Shown here: positions 58,087-64,000 of the stretch, piece after piece
Layout of the letters: the number at the start of each line of letters is the position of its first letter
How positions within the stretch are numbered: position 1 is the stretch's first letter
NCBI RefSeq assembly: GCF_002563655.1
Contig: NZ_PDIY01000001.1
Span: 1,958,001-2,022,000 of the forward strand
DNA from: Bacillus sp. es.034
GTDB taxonomy: Bacteria; Bacillota; Bacilli; Bacillales; Bacillaceae_B
Direction of reading: 5' to 3'
Length of the DNA: 64,000 nucleotides
The notes under the pieces: generated by a model
What the model was told of the DNA's origin: nothing
The model's database searches: none
What the model saw: only the letters and a program-made list of their open reading frames with translations
Made by a program: the position numbers and the translations under genes

Positions 58087-58111
58087 ACCAAGGGCAACCT
58101 TGGTTTTTTTA
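58087..58111 (+). terminator. Terminator of hxlR
   Basis: 7-bp stem ACCAAGG / CCTTGGT with a GCAA tetraloop and T run. Confidence 0.85.
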
Positions 58112-58242
58112 TTACTGTTTTATATGAGTATAGACAACATCTTAATTGCCACTACTCGCTTATTTTTAAAAAATTCGGGTATAACATAAAATAGCATACG
58201 AGAGTAAGAAAAATAGATAAGTTTATTTGGAGGAGAGAAATT

Positions 58243-58923
58243 ATGAAGATTTCATATCACGGACATTCAGTAGTCAAAATCGAAACAAACGGAAAAACGA
58301 TCCTGATCGATCCATTCATCACCGGAAACGAACTGACAGATCTAAAATTGGAAGATGAAAAGCCAGATGTCATCATCCTTACACACGGTCACAACGATCA
58401 CGTAGGGGACACGGTAGAACTTGCGAAGAAAAACGATTCATTGGTCATTGCCAATCATGAACTAGCAACCTACCTAAGCTGGCAACTGGTGAGAACTCAT
58501 CCGATGCATGTTGGGGGAGCATATGAGTTCGACTTTGGTAAAGTGAAACTGACACAGGCATTCCACGGATCAGGTCTCATCACAGATGGAAATGAAATCA
58601 TCTATATGGGTATGCCAGCAGGCGTTCTTCTAATGATTGAAGGAAAAACCATTTTCCATGCAGGGGATACAGGATTGTTCTCCGACATGAAACTGATTGG
58701 GGAGCGCCATCCAATTGATTTGGCATTCCTACCCATCGGAGATAATTTCACAATGGGACCTGAGGATGCGGCAACGGCAGCCAGCTTCTTGAAAGCGAAG
58801 AAGGTTGTGCCGATTCATTATGATACATTCCCGCCGATTAAGCAGGATCCGCATAAATTCGTTGAGATGCTTGAGGATTCTGAGGGACAGGTTATGAAGG
58901 CTGGAGATGTTATCGAATTTTAA
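58243..58923 (+). CDS. ytkL: UPF0173 metal-dependent hydrolase
   Basis: 226 residues; ATG with GGAGGAG upstream. Beta-lactamase-like fold: [20 protein letters not shown], metal motif [11 protein letters not shown] (about residue 49), HAGDTGLF (about 140) and VPIHYDTFP (about 195). This matches UPF0173 family proteins such as YtkL. Substrate unknown; two-metal hydrolase of the phosphodiesterase or lactonase type. Core Bacillus gene, single unit. Confidence 0.9.
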   Translation: MKISYHGHSVVKIETNGKTILIDPFITGNELTDLKLEDEKPDVIILTHGHNDHVGDTVELAKKNDSLVIANHELATYLSWQLVRTHPMHVGGAYEFDFGKVKLTQAFHGSGLITDGNEIIYMGMPAGVLLMIEGKTIFHAGDTGLFSDMKLIGERHPIDLAFLPIGDNFTMGPEDAATAASFLKAKKVVPIHYDTFPPIKQDPHKFVEMLEDSEGQVMKAGDVIEF

Positions 58924-59012
58924 CATGTAAGAGCGGTGTAAATGAAGTAGCTCAAATACTGTGGTGAAAACAATAAGATTTCACCTTGTGTGACATACGT
59001 TTCTGATATAAC

Positions 59013-59040
59013 AAAAAGCTTGGGGAACCCCAAGCTTTTG
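59013..59040. terminator. Bidirectional terminator after ytkL
   Basis: Stem CAAAAGCTTGGGG / CCCCAAGCTTTTG with an AA loop. Confidence 0.85.
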
Positions 59041-59101
59041 TTATTGTTCTTATTTAATTAAAGCCCCTTTAGCTGGAGAAATAGGGTTCTTATCAAGTTT
59101 T

Positions 59102-59569
59102 TTAAATCCCTTGATACACTGTCAATCCCTGGGCGTTATGCTGCCATAGAATTTCTTTTATTTTTTGCACTTTGTTTTCGTCTCCTATGTAGATCATTAC
59201 AAATACTTCTACCTTACTTTTGCTAAAACTTCTTTTGTACTTTGCCTTGATATATATCCACTTAATAAAAAATCCAGTGATTAACCCAGCAACAAGCCCT
59301 ATAAGAGCCCAGATTATTGGACCCCATTCTAAAACAAAACCGTAGATAGAACCAAGAAGCATAAAAATACAACCTAATATTCCAGCAAGGTCTACCAGAC
59401 TGGTTCCATCTGCATAATGAATGCTATCAAATAAACGTGGTGACTCTGTTACCTTGTCTAAAGGAAGAGCGAGGATATGATTTTGAGGGATTTCATTCTC
59501 CATTAGTTCCGTCAGTGCAATTTCTAATGCAGGAGAATAATCAAAACTTGCAATAATATACAATTTCAT
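59102..59569 (-). CDS. Two-helix membrane protein, second gene of a membrane pair
   Basis: 155 residues; the start overlaps the end of the upstream gene by four bases, so the two are coupled. A soluble N-terminal part begins LYIIASFDYSPALEIALTELME. Two adjacent membrane segments (about 62-100) are followed by a C-terminal VFVMIYIGDENKVQKIKEIL strand-helix unit resembling small ferredoxin-like folds. No function assigned. Confidence 0.6.
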   Translation of the reverse strand: MKLYIIASFDYSPALEIALTELMENEIPQNHILALPLDKVTESPRLFDSIHYADGTSLVDLAGILGCIFMLLGSIYGFVLEWGPIIWALIGLVAGLITGFFIKWIYIKAKYKRSFSKSKVEVFVMIYIGDENKVQKIKEILWQHNAQGLTVYQGI

Positions 59570-60336
59570 TCCTCCTTTATTGGTAAAGGAAAGTCTTTTT
59601 TTTGAAAATCCTTTTTCAGAAATCTGGAGAGTGTCAGGTCATAACACTTATTATTGTAGATGCTTAATATATAAGTATGGTATATAACAAATACATAAAC
59701 AGATGGAAAAAATAGAAGCCACTGAGGTTCCAATACCTCTTTCGCCTTGGAAAAATCCATAATAAAAGTATAATGAATACCTTCAAGTAGTCTGGACTTA
59801 TAACTGAGTAAACCTATCCAAAATAAGCTGAAAATCAGGTTCGGTATATTCTTATAATACATAGATGAGACCCCGCTTGAAAGGGCTGCCCAGATAACTG
59901 AATTAGCAGGAGAAGTTTTGTCTAGGTTACCTATACCTAAAGGGGCAAGATCAAATATATTTAAATCCTGAATTTTCTCCCTATAAGCCAATATATATGA
60001 TTTATTGTATTCAACTGCCCGCCGATAACTGTCATAAATTACAAAAACATAAACAGCCATATAAGCTAAAAACCATCTCTTATCAAGAACCTCCTTTGCC
60101 TGCTCAAAATCTCCGATCATCGAAAAATAAATACTCCTGTTTATATGCCCAAGAGTATTCACTACCAGTTCAAACAGCATTAAAATAAAGCCTAATATAA
60201 AATCCCCCAATAAAATATATCCAAACCCGGGAAAAGCAGCAGACCACCATAAAGCAACCCAGGGATTTGTTAATTTTAGAAAATTGTTACTATACGATCT
60301 CAAAATATATAATTTTCTTCTATTTGGAAGCCCCAA
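59566..60336 (-). CDS. Multi-pass membrane protein with an internal duplication
   Basis: 256 residues from a TTG start (AAGGATG upstream). About six membrane segments. The second half partly repeats the first: DFEQAKEVLDKRWFL then YVFVIYDSYR near residue 75-105, and DFSKAKEVLEPQWLL then YVFVIYHTY near residue 195-225. NPWVALWWSAAFPGFGYILLG opens the N-terminal copy. Similar pairs occur in Bacillus genomes without function assigned. It is followed by its partner at 59102. Confidence 0.6.
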   Translation of the reverse strand: MGLPNRRKLYILRSYSNNFLKLTNPWVALWWSAAFPGFGYILLGDFILGFILMLFELVVNTLGHINRSIYFSMIGDFEQAKEVLDKRWFLAYMAVYVFVIYDSYRRAVEYNKSYILAYREKIQDLNIFDLAPLGIGNLDKTSPANSVIWAALSSGVSSMYYKNIPNLIFSLFWIGLLSYKSRLLEGIHYTFIMDFSKAKEVLEPQWLLFFPSVYVFVIYHTYILSIYNNKCYDLTLSRFLKKDFQKKDFPLPIKEE

Positions 60337-60449
60337 TGGTTATCATCCTTCACTAATATAATTCAAGAAAAATAATGGTGTTATTAGGTTCACCTACCTT
60401 TGACATACTATACATTCAGATATCTTCCACCAATTTACGACTGTTTAGA

Positions 60450-60547
60450 AAATAAAAAAGAAGCTGAAGATCACTTGTGGTGTCTTCAGCTATTGTCTCG
60501 CTATCTTCAATGATCCTAGTCTTCAATTAATCTGCCCTTTAACTGAA
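60450..60547 (-). repeat. Minus-strand copy of the dispersed intergenic repeat with hairpin
   Basis: Hairpin AGCTGAAGA / TCTTCAGCT at about 60462-60491 lies beside CTTCAATTAATCTGCCC at 60521-60537. Read on the minus strand it gives GGGCAGATTAATTGAAG, the same element as at 3782-3852, in the other orientation and 57 kb away. Confidence 0.65.
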
Positions 60548-60563
60548 CAAAGAAAATACCTCT

Positions 60564-60812
60564 GTGATTGGCTTCTTAGAAGTTGTATATCAAGTATCTG
60601 GAGCAGTGTTGCTCGTATGTGCCATTTATTATTATTTCCATTTTAAGAAAACCAGGAGGGAAAGGAAACTGACTCCAACTGAGTTAACAGTTTACGTTGT
60701 AACTCATATAGCATTTCTTCTTTTGGGAAGTAGTTATTTGCGCTTATACCCTCCTCTTAAGTGTCCCGATCGTTTAAGAAGTTCTAAATGTATTAGTGTT
60801 GACTATTTTTGA
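60564..60812 (+). CDS. Possible small membrane protein
   Basis: 82 residues from a GTG. Two membrane segments (QVSGAVLLVCAIYYYFHF and YVVTHIAFLLLGSSYL) flank a basic loop KKTRRERK, which looks like genuine protein. But no ribosome binding site precedes it, and a repeat copy lies just upstream. The last 15 residues look non-native, suggesting decay. Confidence 0.4.
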   Translation: MIGFLEVVYQVSGAVLLVCAIYYYFHFKKTRRERKLTPTELTVYVVTHIAFLLLGSSYLRLYPPLKCPDRLRSSKCISVDYF

Positions 60813-60865
60813 AATCTATATAAACTTACTAACCCTATCACAATTAAAACAGTAGCAGAAATACC

Positions 60866-60970
60866 TTAAAAAATGGACTTGAATATGTAACCAAGCGAAT
60901 CCATACTATTAACCATTGCTGAACCTAAAACAAAAAATAATACTGCCACTAGCAAAAGTCTATTTCTCAT
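60866..60970 (-). CDS. 34-residue membrane peptide
   Basis: ATG at 60970 with GGGGGAAG eight bases upstream. The peptide MRNRLLLVAVLFFVLGSAMV continues NSMDSLGYIFKSIF: one membrane helix then a short amphipathic tail. A repeat copy at 61007-61027 precedes it on the minus strand. Confidence 0.5.
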   Translation of the reverse strand: MRNRLLLVAVLFFVLGSAMVNSMDSLGYIFKSIF

Positions 60971-61006
60971 ATATGTACTTCCCCCATTAAAAGAATACTC
61001 TTACTT

Positions 61007-61027
61007 AATAATCCTGCCCGATTATTT
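61007..61027 (-). repeat. Minus-strand copy of the dispersed intergenic repeat
   Basis: AATAATCCTGCCCGATTATT; on the minus strand AATAATCGGGCAGGATTATT, matching the TATCGGGCAGGTTA core. Sits exactly between two tiny membrane-protein genes. Confidence 0.6.
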
Positions 61028-61189
61028 CTACATAACATTCCAAAATTGAGCTAAAATTGCTATACATAAACTTATGAATAAAGTTATCAGCCAATCTACT
61101 TTATTTGTCATTTTCAAAAGAATGTTCAATGTTGAACCAATACAAATGCATAAGATAAAGACAAATAAAAGCATAATGAAAGACTCCAA
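61028..61189 (-). CDS. 53-residue two-helix membrane protein
   Basis: TTG at 61189, 11 bases after GGAGGAGA; an ATG at 61174 is the alternative, but its ribosome binding site is weaker. Reads MESFIMLLFVFILCICIGST, then a short basic loop and ITLFISLCIAILAQFWNVM. The stop codon abuts the intergenic repeat. No family recognised. Confidence 0.5.
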   Translation of the reverse strand: MESFIMLLFVFILCICIGSTLNILLKMTNKVDWLITLFISLCIAILAQFWNVM

Positions 61190-61510
61190 AGCTAATCTCT
61201 CCTCCAAACATAAATTAAAACCCTCTAATTATTCTTAGCATTTCGTTTACCAGCCCGTTCATTGAAGGTCAACATACTGGCAATCACTAAGTTCATTTTA
61301 CCACATAATGTTAAATGTCTTGAACCATCAACAAAATAACCAATTAATTTAATGAGCTAAAAGGTATGCTAATTCATATGTCATTAAAGATGTTTCTCCC
61401 CAATAACTAAACTACTTAGGTTGCAATTACCGCGCCTTTTTCTCACCTTTACACAACATCCTCCACCCACTCGCATATACATGATACAAGCCTAGAGAGG
61501 AGGGAAATGT
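61190..61510. other. Gene-free stretch
   Basis: No gene or clear hairpin. CCCGTTCATTGAAGG near 61255 faintly recalls the repeat. A G/A-rich ribosome binding site for the next gene ends it. Confidence 0.5.
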
Positions 61511-61753
61511 TTGAAACAACGTTATATACTCTGTTTACTCATCACAGGGGCACTCATTTACTACGGAGCCCCACGTATGTCTATTTTTGCAGAAGGCCTC
61601 CAAGGAACCTTCGCCATCGGCTGGCTCATACTCGCCACCTGTGTCCTGGCCGGAAACCTCGCCGCCCTGCTTTACACACCTAAAGGAACAGGCAAGGGGA
61701 AGAAGTTGAGATCGAAGCCTGTTCGTAAAGTGAAATCACGATCATTTGGTTAA
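61511..61753 (+). CDS. Small membrane protein, unknown
   Basis: 80 residues from a TTG start with GAGAGGAGG upstream. Two membrane segments (YILCLLITGALIYYGA and TFAIGWLILATCVLAGNLAALL), then a strongly basic tail (KGKKLRSKPVRKVKSR). A terminator follows (CGGGGCTT / AAGCCCCG at 61761-61786). Unnamed neighbour of ytoI; the higher GC and start signals suggest a core gene. Confidence 0.7.
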   Translation: MKQRYILCLLITGALIYYGAPRMSIFAEGLQGTFAIGWLILATCVLAGNLAALLYTPKGTGKGKKLRSKPVRKVKSRSFG

Positions 61754-61760
61754 AGAAAAA

Positions 61761-61790
61761 CGGGGCTTGTATCACTCAAAGCCCCGATTA
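61761..61790 (+). terminator. Terminator of the small membrane protein gene
   Basis: 8-bp stem CGGGGCTT / AAGCCCCG with a 10-nt loop; short T content. Confidence 0.7.
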
Positions 61791-61861
61791 AATTGAAACA
61801 CCGTGCTTTTCACATTATAATAAACATATAAAGTAGGACGTTACAAAGAAGGGTGAAAAGC

Positions 61862-63181
61862 TTGGCTACAAAACACGAACAAATACTGGAGTACATAGAT
61901 ACCCTGCCTGTCGGAGAAAAGATCTCCGTTCGCCAGATCGCAAAAGCACTGACCGTCAGCGAAGGAACGGCATACCGGGCGATCAAGGATGCCGAAACGA
62001 AAGGCTACGTCAGCACCATCGAACGCGTCGGAACGATCCGCATCGAACAGAAGAAGAAAGAAAATATCGAAAAGCTCACCTACGCAGAAGTGGTCAACAT
62101 CATTGATGGACAAGTACTCGGTGGAAGATCCGGCCTGCATAAAATGCTCAACAAGTTTGTCATTGGAGCCATGAAGCTTGAAGCCATGATGAGATACACG
62201 GAAGCCGGAAACCTCTTGATCATCGGGAACCGGACCCAGGCCCAGGAACATGCATTGCGTGCAGGGGCTGCCGTTCTAATCACCGGGGGATTTGATGCAG
62301 ACGAAGACGTCAAGAAGCTCGCAGATGAACTCGAACTCCCGATCATCTCCACTTCCTATGACACCTTTACCGTCGCCACTATGATCAACCGGGCCATTTA
62401 CGATCAGCTCATAAAAAAAGAGATCGTGTTAGTGGAAGACATTTTAACCAAAGTGGATGATACGATTTATCTGCATTTGGATGACACGTTGGAAGAATGG
62501 TTCGAAAAGAATCAGTACACTTTCCACAGCCGTTTCCCTGTCGTGGACAGAAACCTGAAAGTCCATGGCATGGTGACTTCTAAAGACGTCATGGGCCAGG
62601 AAAAGTATGCAGGCATCGATAAGATCATGACGAAGCAGCCAATCACGGTCAGCCCGAATACGAGTGTCGCATCCGCCGCCCATATCATGATCTGGGAAGG
62701 GATCGAATTACTTCCCGTCGTCAATGAACAGAACAAGCTGCAGGGGATCATCAGCCGTCAGGACGTTTTGAAAGCACTGCAAATGATCCAGCGTCAGCCG
62801 CAGGTCGGGGAGACGATCGATGACCTCATTTCAAACGCAGTAGAAGTAGTCGGGGAGAAGAAAGACAACAAAGAAATCTACCAATTTGCCGTCACACCGC
62901 AGATGACAACGGGAATCGGAACGCTTTCCTATGGTGTATTCACCACCTTAATGACAGAAGCCGCCAACCGTGCACTGAAGCCGTACAAAAAAGGCGACCT
63001 CGTCATCGAAAACATGACTATTTACTTTATCAAGCCTGTCCAAATGGAAAGCATACTCGAAATCCATCCAAAGGTACTCGACGTCGGGAGGAAATTTGGT
63101 AAAGTGGATGTAGAGGTATATAACGAAGGGGTATTAATGGGGAAATCCCTGATGATTTGTCAGCTGATCGACAGGCATTAA
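61862..63181 (+). CDS. ytoI: DRTGG-CBS-hotdog regulatory protein YtoI
   Basis: 439 residues from TTG 61862, eight bases after AAGAAGGG; the GTG at 61853 overlaps that site. Domains in order: winged helix (KISVRQIAKALTVSEGTAYRAIKDAE, 20-45), DRTGG domain (about 70-190), two CBS repeats (about 195-310: FPVVDRNLKVHGMVTSKDV, then LLPVVNEQNKLQGIISRQDVLKAL), and a C-terminal hotdog thioesterase-like domain (GVFTTLMTEAANRAL, VQMESILEIHPKVLDVGRKFG). The layout and sequence match B. subtilis YtoI. A nucleotide sensor is likely; the output is unknown. Confidence 0.93.
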   Translation: MATKHEQILEYIDTLPVGEKISVRQIAKALTVSEGTAYRAIKDAETKGYVSTIERVGTIRIEQKKKENIEKLTYAEVVNIIDGQVLGGRSGLHKMLNKFVIGAMKLEAMMRYTEAGNLLIIGNRTQAQEHALRAGAAVLITGGFDADEDVKKLADELELPIISTSYDTFTVATMINRAIYDQLIKKEIVLVEDILTKVDDTIYLHLDDTLEEWFEKNQYTFHSRFPVVDRNLKVHGMVTSKDVMGQEKYAGIDKIMTKQPITVSPNTSVASAAHIMIWEGIELLPVVNEQNKLQGIISRQDVLKALQMIQRQPQVGETIDDLISNAVEVVGEKKDNKEIYQFAVTPQMTTGIGTLSYGVFTTLMTEAANRALKPYKKGDLVIENMTIYFIKPVQMESILEIHPKVLDVGRKFGKVDVEVYNEGVLMGKSLMICQLIDRH

Positions 63182-63191
63182 TCCGTAAAAA

Positions 63192-63222
63192 AAAGACTAG
63201 ATTGGGTTCTAGTCTTTCAAAT
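63192..63222. terminator. Bidirectional terminator between ytoI and ytpI
   Basis: 10-bp stem AAAGACTAGA / TCTAGTCTTT with a 6-nt loop. Confidence 0.85.
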
Positions 63223-63225
63223 ACC

Positions 63226-63531
63226 TTATTGGTTATCCAGTTCCTTAGCTTCCCTCTGTGCAAAAGGGAGCACATGCTTGTACATTTTATATCCAGCCCA
63301 GCAGCTTCCGAGTCCAATAAGGATGAAAAGCGCGCCGATGACATACGTCAGCGTACCAGGGAATAAAAACAGCTGATTGATCCCAAACAGGGCAACGAAC
63401 AGCCCAAGGGCAATGCTTGCTTTAGCCGATAACCATTTCTTTTCCATCGGTCGTCGTGTCCGCACTTGTCTTATTTTATAAAAGACATAGAACGTGAACG
63501 TGACGACGATCAGTAATGCGAGAAAATACAT
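63226..63531 (-). CDS. ytpI: YtpI family membrane protein
   Basis: 101 residues from ATG 63531, chosen because GGAGG lies eight bases upstream; an ATG at 63555 is in frame. Three membrane segments: LALLIVVTFTFYVFYKI, SIALGLFVALFGINQLFLF and YVIGALFILIGLGSCWAGY. Matches YtpI of B. subtilis in length and position next to ytoI. Function unknown. Confidence 0.88.
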   Translation of the reverse strand: MYFLALLIVVTFTFYVFYKIRQVRTRRPMEKKWLSAKASIALGLFVALFGINQLFLFPGTLTYVIGALFILIGLGSCWAGYKMYKHVLPFAQREAKELDNQ

Positions 63532-63624
63532 AGTTTTGTCCTCCATCGTTGACATCTCTCGCTACTATTTTACAGATAACGGAGCAGAATGCCAAATATA
63601 AATTCCAACACAAAGGAGATTCTC

Positions 63625-64000
63625 ATGAAAGAACAAATCCTGAACCTTATCAAACAATATGAAACGATCATTGTACATAGACATGTCCGCCCCGACCCGG
63701 ATGCATACGGATCCCAGGGAGGACTCGTGGAAATGCTGAAAGCCTCTTTCCCTGAGAAAAACATTTATGCCGTCGGAAAAGAAGAGGAAACCCTTCATTA
63801 CTTAAAGCGTCTCGATGTTATCGAAGATTCCGTATTCGAAGGGGCCCTGATCATTGTCTGCGATACGGCCAACGAAGAACGGATCTGTGACCGACGCTAC
63901 AAACTCGGTGACAAGCTTGTGAAGATCGATCACCATCCAAACGAGGATGCATACGGAGATCACCTCTGGATTGATACCACAGCGAGTTCCGTCAGTGAAA
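63625..64000 (+). CDS. nrnA: Bifunctional oligoribonuclease / PAP phosphatase NrnA, 5' part
   Basis: ATG at 63625 with AAAGGAGA upstream; the frame is open to the window end (125 codons seen). DHH-family motifs: [20 protein letters not shown] (motif I, metal-binding His and Asp), [13 protein letters not shown] (motif II), [13 protein letters not shown] (DHH motif III). NrnA (YtqI) removes nanoRNA dinucleotides and pAp. Gene order ytoI-ytpI-nrnA matches B. subtilis. Confidence 0.95.
   Translation, partial: MKEQILNLIKQYETIIVHRHVRPDPDAYGSQGGLVEMLKASFPEKNIYAVGKEEETLHYLKRLDVIEDSVFEGALIIVCDTANEERICDRRYKLGDKLVKIDHHPNEDAYGDHLWIDTTASSVSE

Overview
The window looks like a chromosomal segment of a low-to-mid GC Gram-positive spore-former of the Bacillaceae (Bacillus / Rossellomorea type). 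Strong GGAGG-type ribosome binding sites with frequent GTG and TTG starts, U-tailed hairpin terminators, cre-like sites and BglG/LicT-type antiterminator RNAs all fit. So do the Bacillus core genes at the right end (ald, hxlB-hxlA, hxlR, ytkL, ytoI, ytpI, nrnA). No rRNA, tRNA or CRISPR array was seen.

Layout. 0-1.1 kb: end of an M20 amidohydrolase and a small lipoprotein. 1.1-8.7 kb: an AT-rich run of eight co-oriented single-gene units (SEFIR protein, DUF692-like TIM barrel, GNAT, DUF402, rifampin ADP-ribosyltransferase, aspartate racemase, DUF523, GNAT). They are separated by variants of one intergenic repeat (core GGGCAGGTTA followed by an A/T-rich TTGAA), giving a gene-cassette look. 8.7-15.9 kb: a WYL regulator and a DJ-1/PfpI gene. 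They are split by a block carrying an ECF sigma factor, a membrane LCP-like protein (probable anti-sigma) and an LCP ligase, itself interrupted by an IS21-family element. The block is bounded by a 52-bp direct repeat. 16-18.1 kb: a nucleotidyltransferase and small membrane proteins.

18.2-28.7 kb: a large catabolic operon controlled from a promoter with twin palindromic operators: AtuA-like protein, DUF4387, ribokinase, ABC sugar importer, two ADP-ribosylglycohydrolase-family enzymes, then a LacI regulator. I infer uptake and cleavage of a ribose-containing glycoside or nucleoside-like compound. 29-30 kb: an unrecognised protein. 30.1-35.3 kb: aldonate (galactonate-type) catabolism, dgoD-aldolase-kinase-IclR, divergent from a GntP permease, with IclR-type palindromes and two cre sites between them.

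35.3-46.5 kb: accessory DNA with decayed sequence, a PH-like/zinc-ribbon protein next to an SPFH-SHOCT protein, and a defence-like island. The island holds a double-DUF262 HNH protein (frameshifted), a trypsin-like protease module with small partners, and an ABC-ATPase/TOPRIM fusion followed by a protein with a D...QxK nuclease-like pattern. 46.5-54.8 kb: a beta-glucoside operon (licT, bglP, two GH1 enzymes) inserted between a full NCS1 permease gene and a truncated copy of that gene.

55-64 kb: core genes for alanine catabolism, formaldehyde fixation (hxlAB and hxlR), ytkL, paired membrane proteins, tiny membrane proteins again next to the intergenic repeat, then ytoI, ytpI and the start of nrnA, which runs off the window.
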